A stretch of DNA of 34,138 nucleotides from an uncultured Thermomicrobia bacterium (GTDB taxonomy: Bacteria > Chloroflexota > Chloroflexia > Thermomicrobiales > JALYUS01). The position numbers and the translations under genes are program-made. Under the pieces are notes generated by a model. It had not been told where the DNA came from, searched no databases, and saw nothing but the letters and a program-made list of their open reading frames with translations. The DNA is taken from positions 1-34,138 of the forward strand of contig CALBSO010000106.1 in NCBI GenBank assembly GCA_937968015.1, given 5' to 3'. Positions 16,093 to 24,823 of the stretch are shown here, in pieces (within the stretch, counting starts at the first letter, position 1; every line of letters begins with the position of its first letter).

Positions 16093-16783
16093 TGGTCTGC
16101 CCCATCTGAGCATTCAGGAGTGCGCGTGCGACGATGAGATCTTCCGGCTCCGTCAGTTTGATATTCGTCCGGTCGCCGCGCACGACCGAAACTGGATGAC
16201 CGTATGCCTCGATGAGACCCGCTTCGTCGGTCGTCGGGGCGGTGCCGTGCGTGTCGGACCAGTCGAACGCGTCATGTAGAAGTTGCCACCGGAACGCTTG
16301 CGGTGTCTGTGCGGCCCAGAGCGACGCACGATCGAGCGTCTCAATAACTTGATCGGCGATCACGCGCTTGATCGTGTCCGTTACGGGAATGGCCAGGATT
16401 GCCGCGCCGTCGCGCATCGCGGCCTCAAGGCACGCGCGGATCATGTCGGACGTGACCAGTGGTCGGGCTCCATCGTGGATCATCACGATATCGCATCCGC
16501 CGCGTAGATCGAGAGCAGCGACACCGATTCGCACGGAATCCTGCCGTAGGGCGCCACCGGGCACGATGTCGGTCTGTACGGGCCATGCTTCTCTCTCGCG
16601 GATTCGCTGCCAGGTAGCGACACGGTCGGCAGCGACTACGACGACGACGTGTTGGACGAAGGCCGCGAAGGCCGCGAGCGAGTAACTGAGCGCCGACTTT
16701 CCGGTGATGGCCAATGCGCCTTTGTCCATCCCGCCCATGCGCATGCCCCGACCGGCTGTGACGAGCACGAGGCCAACGTTCAT
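16085..16783 (-). CDS. ispD: 2-C-methyl-D-erythritol 4-phosphate cytidylyltransferase
   Basis: IspD joins CTP and methylerythritol 4-phosphate in the non-mevalonate isoprenoid pathway. The 232-residue protein has the nucleotidyltransferase opening AGRGMRMGGMDKGAL, with R15 and K21 as the phosphate-binding residues; the usual PKQ after the loop is DKG. Further signatures are GGALRQDSVRIG, IHDGARPLV, TPQAFR, TTDEA and the C-terminal GDRTNIKLTEPEDL. It is the first recognisable gene of the minus-strand run ispD-ispF-dtd-mutL-like. Upstream is a 234-base gap facing the divergent asparaginase-like gene, with a possible TATATG -10 at 16834-16839 and no convincing -35. Confidence 0.94.
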   Translation of the reverse strand: MNVGLVLVTAGRGMRMGGMDKGALAITGKSALSYSLAAFAAFVQHVVVVVAADRVATWQRIREREAWPVQTDIVPGGALRQDSVRIGVAALDLRGGCDIVMIHDGARPLVTSDMIRACLEAAMRDGAAILAIPVTDTIKRVIADQVIETLDRASLWAAQTPQAFRWQLLHDAFDWSDTHGTAPTTDEAGLIEAYGHPVSVVRGDRTNIKLTEPEDLIVARALLNAQMGQTNE

Positions 16784-16940
16784 AGTAATTGAAGACCATG
16801 GCTAAGAAACCAGCCTTGTGACGGTCTACGCGTCATATACTCTGCTCGCTTCGCTTCACACCGCTGCTCCACATGACAAATAGCGGACGATGCACGATAT
16901 GGCGCGCGTTGTAACGCGAATAATGAGAAATCGCAAGCGG

Positions 16941-16968
16941 TCTCGACGCCGCTCTCGCATAGTACAAT
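16941..16968 (+). promoter_or_regulatory. Possible promoter of the asparaginase-like gene
   Basis: TACAAT (16963-16968) is a good -10 box, but the matching -35 (TCTCGA at 16941-16946, 16-base spacing) is weak. The implied start near 16975 gives a leader of about 43 bases with AAGGAAGGGA before the GTG at 17018. The rest of the 16784-17017 gap shows nothing further. Confidence 0.3.
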
Positions 16969-17017
16969 GCCCGGCGTATCTGCGACCGTCAAGGTAAATG
17001 AGTGAAGGAAGGGAATC

Positions 17018-17974
17018 GTGAGCGACATCATTGTAGTGGCGAGCAGCAATGGGAGTGTCGGAATCGGCGACGCGATCGAGGTGTTACGGCGGGGCGGCTC
17101 GGCGATTGACGCGGTTGAGGCGGGGATCTTGCCGGTTGAATCAAACCCGAATGATCACAGCGTCGGCTATGCCGGCCTGCCAAACCTGCTCGGTGAGGTC
17201 GAACTCGACGCCTCGATCATGAATGGTAAGACGCTCGCCGCCGGTGCAGTGGGTGCCGTTCACAACTACGAACACGTCATCACGCTCGCGCGGATGGTGA
17301 TGGAAGAACTGCCGCATGTGATGCTCGTTGGCCCCGGCGCGGAAAGGTTCGCGGCGGAGATGGGCATGGAGCAGCGCGATCTGATGACCGAGGAGACGCA
17401 TCATCAGTGGCGCGCGTGGCTTGAGGAAGTCTTCCCGCCCGAGCAGGTCGGCAGCGTCCGGTTTCAGGCGAAAGTGCGCGAGTGGGTGCGGAAGATGATC
17501 AACCCGGAAAAGAACACCGGGACGGTGAACTTCATCGCCCGAGACCGGAACGGCAACATCGCGACCGGCGTCAGCACGAGTGGTTGGCAGTGGAAGTATC
17601 CCGGTCGGCTTGGCGACAGCCCGATCATCGCGGCGGGCAACTACGCGGACAACCGCTACGGGGCCGCTGCGTGTACCGGGCGGGGGGAAATGGCGATACG
17701 CTGTGCCACGGCGCGGAGTGTCGTGCTCTACATGAAGATGGGCATGCGTATCGAGGCGTCGCTCGCGGAGGCAATGGTGGATCTTCAGTCGCTCGAAGAC
17801 CCGTACGCGTCGGGGATGAACATCGTTGCGCTCGACCGCGAGGGGCGTCCTGCCGCCGCGACGAACCGGCCGGGAGCGACGTTCATCTATCAGACCGGTG
17901 ATATGGAAAAATATACGCAGCAGCCCCGGATGCTCGTGCCGGACCCCCGTGGCGCATCGGGTTTCCTCGCATAG
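17018..17974 (+). CDS. Ntn-hydrolase: N4-(beta-N-acetylglucosaminyl)-L-asparaginase/isoaspartyl peptidase family
   Basis: The 318-residue protein is of the type-2 asparaginase (Ntn-hydrolase) family, which self-cleaves to expose an N-terminal threonine nucleophile. The expected cleavage is before T169 in NTGTVNFIARDRNGNIATG, followed by VSTSGWQWKYPGRLGDSPI and GNYAD, then ACTGRGE for substrate binding. The opening (EVLRRGGSAIDAVEAG...ESNPNDHSVGYAGLPN) matches the glycosylasparaginase branch more than plant-type asparaginases. The reaction is hydrolysis of glycosylasparagine or isoaspartyl bonds; the exact substrate is open. No export signal is seen, so it is probably cytoplasmic. GTG 17018 has a purine-rich ribosome-binding site. 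It stands alone between two minus-strand genes. Confidence 0.88.
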   Translation: MSDIIVVASSNGSVGIGDAIEVLRRGGSAIDAVEAGILPVESNPNDHSVGYAGLPNLLGEVELDASIMNGKTLAAGAVGAVHNYEHVITLARMVMEELPHVMLVGPGAERFAAEMGMEQRDLMTEETHHQWRAWLEEVFPPEQVGSVRFQAKVREWVRKMINPEKNTGTVNFIARDRNGNIATGVSTSGWQWKYPGRLGDSPIIAAGNYADNRYGAAACTGRGEMAIRCATARSVVLYMKMGMRIEASLAEAMVDLQSLEDPYASGMNIVALDREGRPAAATNRPGATFIYQTGDMEKYTQQPRMLVPDPRGASGFLA

Positions 17975-17984
17975 CATGAGAGAC

Positions 17985-18019
17985 AAAAAATGCGGGGGCA
18001 GTCCTATCACTGCCCCCGC
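17985..18019 (-). terminator. Strong rho-independent terminator of the 55-codon gene
   Basis: Ten-base arms (17992-18001 and 18010-18019, GCGGGGGCAG with its complement) enclose an 8-base loop. On the minus strand the stem is followed by a run of six T residues (17990-17985). It lies 21 bases after the small gene's stop and may also stop the convergent plus-strand transcript. Confidence 0.88.
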
Positions 18020-18040
18020 GGAAATGTGCGTTGTGGGTTT

Positions 18041-18208
18041 TTAGAGTGGGAACCGGGGGTCAACCGACCGGCGGGCGCGCTCGAGGTCCTTGCGGGCTTC
18101 CGTTGCGCTCGGCAGGCCGTCGCCGCCATTGCGGAGAATACGCGCATAATAGTCGTTGAACGACCCATCCGCGACGAGATTCCTCATCCACTTGCCAAAC
18201 TTGTTCAT
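18041..18208 (-). CDS. Small protein of 55 residues, unknown function
   Basis: I do not recognise the family with confidence. The sequence starts MNKFGKWMRNLVADGSFND and ends ERARRSVDPRFPL; it is basic, rich in Arg/Asp, and has no membrane segment or cysteine. The pattern W..(x)..S(x)NDYY.R......G.P..T.....ER.RR faintly recalls the small YbdD/YjiX proteins, but the conserved His residues of that family are lacking. ATG 18208 has AAAGGG nine bases upstream. The coding claim rests on context: a near-consensus promoter about 70 bases upstream, a ribosome-binding site, a full-length frame and a strong terminator 21 bases downstream. This makes a complete monocistronic unit, likely highly transcribed. 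Confidence 0.62.
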   Translation of the reverse strand: MNKFGKWMRNLVADGSFNDYYARILRNGGDGLPSATEARKDLERARRSVDPRFPL

Positions 18209-18275
18209 GGCCGAACACCCTTTCTGTGTACTACCAGCGGGCAATAGCAACTTTCCCGCATCTTTATATAGGTAC

Positions 18276-18303
18276 AGTATACCACGCGTCCGTACATTGT
18301 CAA
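18276..18303 (-). promoter_or_regulatory. Near-consensus promoter of the 55-codon gene
   Basis: On the minus strand an exact TTGACA (18298-18303) and TATACT (18276-18281) are 16 bases apart. This is the strongest promoter match in the window. Initiation near 18269 gives a leader of about 60 bases. Confidence 0.8.
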
Positions 18304-18394
18304 GTGACTAGGCTGATCCGCGTGAGAATCATCGGAAAATACGTGAAATTAGCGACGAAAGGGGGCGGGGAAGAGCGATGCACCTCTCTGCATG

Positions 18395-18427
18395 AAAACT
18401 ACCGCCGCCCACTTCGGGCGGCGGTAG
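18395..18427 (-). terminator. Perfect 12-bp hairpin with T-tract, probable terminator
   Basis: CTACCGCCGCCC (18399-18410) pairs fully with 18416-18427 around a 5-base loop. On the minus strand it is followed by TTTT (18398-18395). It probably ends transcription from the membrane-protein gene (stop at 18707) and perhaps nuo read-through, shielding the small gene's promoter. The 18304-18706 stretch holds no convincing gene, only this hairpin and the palindrome at 18634-18675. Confidence 0.7.
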
Positions 18428-18633
18428 CACCGGACAAACTGAGGCACCGTGTACCACGTGCCCAACGTTGGTTTGCAGTAGCAGTGGCAACATCGGGTTA
18501 GACGAAGCGTGCGGTCGGTTGTGGCGATTCATGCTGCGATCCGCGGGGTGCATACGGCAGCGGCGCACCACCTTCAACCACGCCATGTCAGACTGCTAGG
18601 TAGGTGGCCAGAGCAGATTAGACACTGGTGGCG

Positions 18634-18675
18634 GCGGGCTTTAGCCTGCCGAGTCTGGCGCAGGCTAAAGCCCGC
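18634..18675. repeat. REP-like palindromic element
   Basis: GCGGGCTTTAGCCTGC (18634-18649) and its exact complement (18660-18675) flank a 10-base loop, with further GGTGG/CCACC pairing outside. Elements built around GGCTTTAGCC/GGCTAAAGCC are dispersed in many genomes and can be spread by REP-associated IS200-like transposases. No such transposase is in the window and only this copy was seen. Confidence 0.65.
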
Positions 18676-18706
18676 GCCCACCGTCCAAATTCAGATGTCT
18701 ACCCAC

Positions 18707-19243
18707 TTAGGTCTCTTCCCCGCTGTACGCGGGGTCTCGATAGACCACTTCATCGCTTGGCCCGCGGACCTCAAGAATGTTTCTGTGGGGGGTGAAAAGC
18801 ACCTGGCCGCGCTTACGCTCGGCGAAAGAGTCTGATAGGTCGCGATCCGTGGGCAGGCGATAGGGTGAACGATTGATAGAAATCCAGGAATAGGTAGATG
18901 TCGTTTTGCCCCGAACGGTCTCTGAGGACCCTTCGATCGGGCCGGTATACCGTAGGCAGGTTCCCCCGGCCAAATCCTTCTTCGCATCCCGCTTACCTGT
19001 CACCAATGCATATGTCACAGGACCGGCGACGACGAACCAGACTACGGTCATGCCCACGGCTAACCCCAACGCATGGCCGGTCACGAGACTGCGCGCGAGA
19101 ACCGCGAGCACGACGACGGCGAGTGCGCCGACCACCCACCACGCGACCGTGTGTTGCTTCGTAGCGCGCTTCAAAAACGCCGCCATTGCCGGCGTTGCGG
19201 GGACAGTCTCAACGGAGGATTGGTACGATTCATGCTTCTCCAT
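18707..19243 (-). CDS. Small two-helix membrane protein, unknown function
   Basis: The family is not recognised. The 178-residue product has a polar N-terminal tail of about 32 residues, two closely spaced membrane helices (about 33-52 and 58-82), and a soluble C-terminal part of about 95 residues with GKTTSTYSWISINRSPYRLP and LFTPHRNILEV segments. The latter reads like a small beta-rich domain. The ATG at 19243 follows GAAAGGG. It lies 182 bases downstream of the nuoN stop on the same strand; no clear terminator or promoter was seen in that gap, so it could receive nuo read-through. A function in respiration is not implied. Confidence 0.7.
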   Translation of the reverse strand: MEKHESYQSSVETVPATPAMAAFLKRATKQHTVAWWVVGALAVVVLAVLARSLVTGHALGLAVGMTVVWFVVAGPVTYALVTGKRDAKKDLAGGTCLRYTGPIEGSSETVRGKTTSTYSWISINRSPYRLPTDRDLSDSFAERKRGQVLFTPHRNILEVRGPSDEVVYRDPAYSGEET

Positions 19244-19425
19244 GTCAGTGACCCTTTCAAGACGAAGAGAGCATATCTCGTACGGTCATGGGTCCGTCGC
19301 TACGATCGGTCTGTGTACAAGGACTCTACCCGGTCGCCGTTTCCTTGCCAACACTACTGCACACCAACGCGGGGTATGTGGTGGCCTCGTCTGCACCGGG
19401 CAAGCGCTAAGCGCTGTCGGTTCGA

Positions 19426-20904
19426 TCAGAGCAAGACCTTCCGAGCGAGGTCAAAGACAGGGCCGGAGAAGACGCCAAACAGGACGGTGCCGAGCGACGA
19501 AACTGCCAGACCGAGGCCGAGCCACGACGTTCGCTGCGGAACGATCTGCCGATCCGGCTCACGGAAGTACATGACCGCGACGACCCGAAGATAGAAGTAT
19601 GCAGAGACAGCGGAATTGAGCGCGACGATCACGGCGAGCCACGTCAGATTGGCGTTGATTGCCGCCACAATGATGTAGTACTTCGCGAAGAAGCCAAGCA
19701 GCGGCGGCACACCCATCAGCGATGCCATGAAAATCGTCATCGCAATCGCCGCCCCCGGAGCGGTCGTGGCAAGGCCGCGGAACGATTCGATATTCGTACC
19801 ACGCCCACGCGCCTGCATCCATGTGAGGATCGAGAACGCGCCGATGTTCGTGAAGGCGTAGGCGAAGGTATAGAACAGCAGCGCGCCGATCGCCCTGCCG
19901 TTGAAGTCCATCTTGCTCGCGCCGACCTGGTACGAGGCCAGCCCGACGAGCATATAGCCGGTATGGGCGATACTGGAGTAGGCGAGCATCCGCTTCACGT
20001 TGTTTTGTGCGACCGCGACGATGTTGCCGAAGGTCATCGTGATGACGGAGAGTACGATCACCAGCGGCACCCACTGGTCAGCCGCCGGTGTCCAGCCGTT
20101 GACGAGGACGCGCAGCATCGCCGCGAACCCCGCCGCCTTCGGCCCAACGGACATGAAGGCTGTTACCGGCGTCGGCGCGCCGTGATAGGCGTCCGGTGTC
20201 CACATATGGAACGGCACGGCGGCGATCTTGAAGCCGAGGCCGACGACAAGCAGGAGTAATGCGAGCAAGAGCGACGGATTGCCGGTCGCGATGCTTGCCC
20301 CCGCCGTGCGGATCGCATCGAGGTTGATTGTGCCAGCGATGCCGAATGTCCACGCCATGCCGTAGATGAGAATGCCGGTCGCGAATGAGCCGAGCAGAAA
20401 ATACTTCAGCGCGCCCTCATGGGAAATCCGGCTCTGCCGGGAGAATCCAGTCAGGACATAGACCGCGATGGAGGTCAGTTCGATGCCGATGAAGACCATA
20501 ATGAGATCGCCGGCGATGGCGACGACCATCATGCCGAGCACAGAGAACGAGAGAATCACGAGATATTCCAGCAGCGACATACTCTGGAGTTGGACGAAGT
20601 TTGCTGAAACGAGCACGGTCAGCAGCGCGGTACTCAACATGACAATCAAAAAAAAGATCGCCATATAGTCGTAGCGGATCGAGCCGCCGCCCGTCACCTG
20701 GCGATGGTCATAGGTAAACAGCAGGCTGACAAGCGCGGCGCCGTAGCCGATCACCGACACGAGCGACGCGATCTGGCCGACCCGGGCCGCGCGGCTGCGG
20801 CGCGAAACCGCATCCATCAACAGCAGCACGACCGCGAGGCCGGTGACAATCAAGTGCGGCACGACGGTCACATAATGGATGGGGGGAAACGAGACATCCG
20901 GCAT
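19426..20904 (-). CDS. nuoN: NADH-quinone oxidoreductase subunit N
   Basis: This is an antiporter-like, proton-translocating membrane subunit of respiratory complex I, 492 residues with about 14 helices. The key charged residues are present: Glu in FIGIELTSIAVYVL, Lys in GFKIAAVPFHMWTPDAYHGAP, and Lys in MSVGPKAAGFA. It is the last gene of the nuo operon, 18 bases after nuoM, with AGAGGA as ribosome-binding site. Operon position and motifs make the call secure. Confidence 0.95.
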   Translation of the reverse strand: MPDVSFPPIHYVTVVPHLIVTGLAVVLLLMDAVSRRSRAARVGQIASLVSVIGYGAALVSLLFTYDHRQVTGGGSIRYDYMAIFFLIVMLSTALLTVLVSANFVQLQSMSLLEYLVILSFSVLGMMVVAIAGDLIMVFIGIELTSIAVYVLTGFSRQSRISHEGALKYFLLGSFATGILIYGMAWTFGIAGTINLDAIRTAGASIATGNPSLLLALLLLVVGLGFKIAAVPFHMWTPDAYHGAPTPVTAFMSVGPKAAGFAAMLRVLVNGWTPAADQWVPLVIVLSVITMTFGNIVAVAQNNVKRMLAYSSIAHTGYMLVGLASYQVGASKMDFNGRAIGALLFYTFAYAFTNIGAFSILTWMQARGRGTNIESFRGLATTAPGAAIAMTIFMASLMGVPPLLGFFAKYYIIVAAINANLTWLAVIVALNSAVSAYFYLRVVAVMYFREPDRQIVPQRTSWLGLGLAVSSLGTVLFGVFSGPVFDLARKVLL

Positions 20905-20922
20905 CAGATGGGGTTCCTCTCT

Positions 20923-22446
20923 TTACGGTATGGCGTCTGCGGCGGCCGCCGCAGTCCCGCTCCCGACGATCGGCGCAAGGAGCGCCCCGATCACCGGCTT
21001 GAGCAGTTTCATCAATGGCACGGGATAGATGCCAACGTAGAGAATACCCAGGACGAGCGGTAACAACGTTGACGCCTCGATCCGCGTCAGGTCCGCGAAA
21101 CCATGATGTTCCTCGCGCGGTTCGCCGAAAATGACGCGCTTGTAGAGCCACATCATGTAGACCGCCGCGAAGATGACGACGAACATCGTGATCGCCGCGT
21201 AGGTCTTGTTCGCGAGGCGGAAGGAACCAAGGGTGCTGAGGTATTCACCGACGAACCCGCTGAGGCCCGGCAAGCCGAGCGCGGCGAGCATGAAGACCAT
21301 GAAGACCGAGGCATACGTGGGCATACGGTTCGCGATGCCGCCAAAGGCGCTGATTTGCCGCGTGTGCGCGCGTTCATAGAGGACGCCGACGCAGAGGAAA
21401 AGCCCGCCCGTTACGAGACCGTGGCTGAACATCGTGATGACGGCGCCCTGGAATCCCTGTGGATTGAAGGAAAAGATGCCGAGCGTCACGAACCCCATGT
21501 GAGTCACGGACGAATACGCCACCAACTTCTTCATGTCCGGCTGCACCATCGCGACGAGCGCGCCGTAAATAATGGCGATGACCGAGAGGATGAGAATCGG
21601 CGTCGCGAACTTGTGCGAGGCGTAGGGGAAGAGCGCGAGGTTGAACCGAATCATCCCGTAGCCGCCAAGTTTCAGCAGCACCGCAGCCAGAATGACACTG
21701 CCGGCCGTCGGTGATTCAACGTGGGCATCCGGCAGCCACGTATGCACCGGAAACATCGGCACCTTGATCGCGAACGAGATGAAGAATGCCGCGAATGTCC
21801 AGAGTTGAAAGGTATGCGACCAGCCACCGGGAATGGCAATCAGCGTGTTCAGGTCGAGCGTCCGTGTGCCCGTACGATTGAAGTACTCCGTGTACATCGC
21901 GACGATGGCGACGAGCATCAGCAGGCTGCCCGCGAGCGTGAAGAGGAAGAACTTGATCGCCGCGTAGACCCGATTCGCGCTGCCCCACACCCCGATAATC
22001 AGCGCCATCGGGATCAGCACCAGTTCCCAGAAGACATAGAAGAGGAAGAGATCGAAGGTCATGAAGACACCGAGCATACCGGTTTCGAGGATCAGGAAGG
22101 TGACATAGTAGGCACGGATATTCACCCTGATGCTCGTCCATGAGGCGACGAGGGCAATGACACTCGATAACGTCGTCAGCAGGAGAAAGATCGTACTCAA
22201 GCCGTCCGTGCCGAGGTGGTAGCGAATGCCGACACTCGGCAGCCAGTTGTAATTCTCTTCCCAGCGAAGGCTTGCCGTCTGTTGGGAGGAAAAGACGACG
22301 ATCAGCGACAGCACGAAGGTCGCGAGGGTTGCGAAGAGCGCGGCATACTTTATGGTGTCGGGCGCGAGGCGCGGCACGAAGAGCACGAGCAACGCGACGA
22401 CCGTCGGGAGATAGAGCATCACCGAGAGCAGCGGGAAGTGATCCAC
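20923..22446 (-). CDS. nuoM: NADH-quinone oxidoreductase subunit M
   Basis: This is the second antiporter-like proton-pumping subunit of complex I (507 residues). Glu in FWELVLIPMALIIG, Lys in SFAIKVPMFPVHTWLPDAHVE and Lys in AAVLLKLGGYGMIRFN are all kept. I chose the GTG at 22446 because GAGGAGG lies six bases upstream. An alternative GTG seven codons earlier begins upstream of that ribosome-binding site and would put it inside the coding region. The gene lies 45 bases after nuoL. Confidence 0.95.
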   Translation of the reverse strand: MDHFPLLSVMLYLPTVVALLVLFVPRLAPDTIKYAALFATLATFVLSLIVVFSSQQTASLRWEENYNWLPSVGIRYHLGTDGLSTIFLLLTTLSSVIALVASWTSIRVNIRAYYVTFLILETGMLGVFMTFDLFLFYVFWELVLIPMALIIGVWGSANRVYAAIKFFLFTLAGSLLMLVAIVAMYTEYFNRTGTRTLDLNTLIAIPGGWSHTFQLWTFAAFFISFAIKVPMFPVHTWLPDAHVESPTAGSVILAAVLLKLGGYGMIRFNLALFPYASHKFATPILILSVIAIIYGALVAMVQPDMKKLVAYSSVTHMGFVTLGIFSFNPQGFQGAVITMFSHGLVTGGLFLCVGVLYERAHTRQISAFGGIANRMPTYASVFMVFMLAALGLPGLSGFVGEYLSTLGSFRLANKTYAAITMFVVIFAAVYMMWLYKRVIFGEPREEHHGFADLTRIEASTLLPLVLGILYVGIYPVPLMKLLKPVIGALLAPIVGSGTAAAAADAIP

Positions 22447-22491
22447 CAAATTCCTCCTCGCGGGCACGCGCCGTTGCGCCCCGGGCAGCGG

Positions 22492-24453
22492 TTAGCCGAA
22501 CAGTTGCGTGAAAATATCTCCCCGTGCGATCAGGTAGACGCCGACGATCAGCACCGCGCCGAGCGCAATCGCGAGGGCATAGTTCGCGACGAATCCGGTC
22601 TGTACCCGACGCAGACGGCCTGACGAACGCCCGACGACGGTCGCAACCCCATTGACCGCGCCGTCCACGACATAGCGGTCGAACGCCCAGCATGCCATCG
22701 CGAATGCGAGCGTTCCCTTGACAAAGAGCACATGGTAGACCTCATCGAAGTACCATTTATGCCAGAGGAATGTCCAAAGCCAGTGCAGCCGGTCGCCGAG
22801 CGTGTACGGATTCGGGCTGAGGCGCATGTACATCGCAAAGGCAAGGAAGATACCGCCGACCGCGACAAGCGTCGAGAGGACGCCAAACGTGAGGGTCGTT
22901 GACGAAGCAACCGAGCCGTGGCTCTCGAATAAATCGCTGCGAATTGCTTTGCCGAGGAAGGCATGGATCGCACCCTTATCCGGTGGTATGCCAACGAGTG
23001 CGCCGATCACAATGGAGGGGATCGCGAGCATCACAAGCGGCACGGTCATCGTCGCCGGAGACTCGTGCGGGTGGACGTGTTCCTGGTCATAGCGCGGTGT
23101 GCCCTCGAAGGCGAGGAAGTAGAGCCGGAACATATAGAAGGCGGTGAGCGCGGCCGTCACAAGGCCAAGAATCGCAATCACCGGATAGCCGGCGTGATAC
23201 GCGCCGACGATGATCTCGTCTTTCGACCAGAAGCCCGCGAGGCCGGTGACGCCGGAGATCGCCAATGCGCCGATCAGAAAGGTGTAGGCAGTGATCGGCA
23301 TCTGTTTGCGGAGGCCACCCATCTTAAACAGGTCTTGCTCGTCATGCATGCCGTGGATCACCGAGCCGGAACCGAGGAACATCAGCCCCTTGAACATCGC
23401 GTGCGTCATCAGGTGGAAGATCGCCGGAATGTACGCGCCGACGCCAAGCGCGAAACACATATAGCCGAGTTGCGAGACGGTCGAGTACGCAAGGACGCGT
23501 TTGATGTCGCGCTGGACGAGGCCAATCGTCGCACCGAGGAATGCGGTCGCGATGCCGACGATGGCGACAACATCTCGCGCGCCTGGAGAAAGGTCGAAGA
23601 GCGGCCACGAACGCGCGACGAGGTAGATGCCTGCCGTCACCATCGTTGCCGCGTGGATGAGAGCGGAAACGGGCGTCGGCCCTTCCATCGCGTCCGGCAG
23701 CCAGACATGGAGGGGAACCTGCGCGCTCTTCCCGACGGCGCCACAGAAGAGGAGGAGGCAGATCGCGGTAATTGTGCCTTTTGTGATGTCACCACCGATG
23801 CCGGCTCGTTTTTCCAGTTGCCCGAACACGTCCGTGAACGTGAATGTGCCGAATGTCGTCCAGACCAGCATCGTGCCGAGACCGAAGCCGACATCGCCGA
23901 CGCGGTTCACCCAGAACGCCTTGAGCGCGGCCTTGTTCGCGCTCTCCCTGCGGAACCAGAAGCCGACGAGGAAGTACGAGCACAATCCCACGGCCTCCCA
24001 AAAGACGAAGAGCAGCAGATAGTTGTCTGATAATACGAGCATGAGCATGCTGAAGACGAAGAGGGGTAAAAAGGCGAAGAAGCGGTAGTATCCGCCATCA
24101 CCATGCATGTACCCAACCGAATAGATTATCACGAGGAGTCCGACACTCGTGACGACGAGCAGCATCAGGGCCGTGAGGTGATCGGCGCGGAGATTGATCG
24201 CCACCTTGAATTGCTGCGTGTCGAAACTATAGGCGCCCGTATTCATCCAGGTGAATAAATGATTGTTCAGCGCTTCCCCGGCATTGAGGCCGCGCACCTG
24301 AAAAAACGTCAACCATGCGCAGACGGCCGCGATACCGGCGCCGATGATCGCCGGCCAATGTGCCTGAGACTTCAGCACACTCTTTCCGAACAGGAGCGTG
24401 ATGATGAATGCGGCGAGTGGCGCGGCGGGAATGACCCAGAGGAAGTTCTCCAT
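22492..24453 (-). CDS. nuoL: NADH-quinone oxidoreductase subunit L
   Basis: The largest antiporter-like subunit of complex I (653 residues) is at the distal end of the membrane arm. The pumping motifs are FWEAVGLCSYFLVGFW (Glu), GKSAQVPLHVWLPDAMEGPTP (Lys) and ATMVTAGIYLVAR. The length leaves room for the C-terminal lateral helix that runs along NuoM and NuoN, ending in a last membrane anchor. The ATG at 24453 follows an AGGA box. It lies 44 bases after nuoK. Confidence 0.96.
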   Translation of the reverse strand: MENFLWVIPAAPLAAFIITLLFGKSVLKSQAHWPAIIGAGIAAVCAWLTFFQVRGLNAGEALNNHLFTWMNTGAYSFDTQQFKVAINLRADHLTALMLLVVTSVGLLVIIYSVGYMHGDGGYYRFFAFLPLFVFSMLMLVLSDNYLLLFVFWEAVGLCSYFLVGFWFRRESANKAALKAFWVNRVGDVGFGLGTMLVWTTFGTFTFTDVFGQLEKRAGIGGDITKGTITAICLLLFCGAVGKSAQVPLHVWLPDAMEGPTPVSALIHAATMVTAGIYLVARSWPLFDLSPGARDVVAIVGIATAFLGATIGLVQRDIKRVLAYSTVSQLGYMCFALGVGAYIPAIFHLMTHAMFKGLMFLGSGSVIHGMHDEQDLFKMGGLRKQMPITAYTFLIGALAISGVTGLAGFWSKDEIIVGAYHAGYPVIAILGLVTAALTAFYMFRLYFLAFEGTPRYDQEHVHPHESPATMTVPLVMLAIPSIVIGALVGIPPDKGAIHAFLGKAIRSDLFESHGSVASSTTLTFGVLSTLVAVGGIFLAFAMYMRLSPNPYTLGDRLHWLWTFLWHKWYFDEVYHVLFVKGTLAFAMACWAFDRYVVDGAVNGVATVVGRSSGRLRRVQTGFVANYALAIALGAVLIVGVYLIARGDIFTQLFG

Positions 24454-24497
24454 TGAACCGTCCTATCCCTCAAACGTACCCGGTATCGGGGTCGAAC

Positions 24498-24803
24498 TCA
24501 CTCGCGCAGCGTATCAATCCGGCCAACATCCACGGTATCCTGCCGGCGTGCGAGGGCGATGACAATCGCCAGGCCAACCGCTGCTTCGGCCGCCGCGACG
24601 GTAATCACGAACAGCGCGAAGACTTGCCCGGTGGCAGAACTGATCGCGCGGCCAAAGGCGATGAAACTGATGTTGACCGCGTTCAGCATCATCTCGACGC
24701 ACATAAAGATCACGAGTACGTTCCGGCGTGTCAGCACGCCAATTAACCCAATCACGAAGAGGACCGCGCTCAGGCTGAGATACCATTCCAACCCCGGATG
24801 CAT
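24498..24803 (-). CDS. nuoK: NADH-quinone oxidoreductase subunit K
   Basis: The 101-residue, three-helix subunit of the complex I membrane arm has the two conserved membrane glutamates, in FMCVEMMLNAVNI and AAAEAAVGLAIVIAL. The start ATG at 24803 has AGGAGG just upstream. It lies 20 bases after nuoJ and 44 before nuoL. Confidence 0.95.
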   Translation of the reverse strand: MHPGLEWYLSLSAVLFVIGLIGVLTRRNVLVIFMCVEMMLNAVNISFIAFGRAISSATGQVFALFVITVAAAEAAVGLAIVIALARRQDTVDVGRIDTLRE

Positions 24804-24823
24804 GTTCCCTCCTGAGCCGACCG

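Noticed and set aside
18395..18675. CRISPR array or small RNA gene in the gene-free stretch
   Set aside because: The two hairpins are unrelated in sequence, there are no regularly spaced direct repeats, and no promoter pairs with either as an RNA gene.
22963..24030. 355-codon plus-strand open frame opposite nuoL
   Set aside because: It is an antisense shadow with extreme Arg/Asp/Glu/His content; nuoL covers the same bases with intact motifs.
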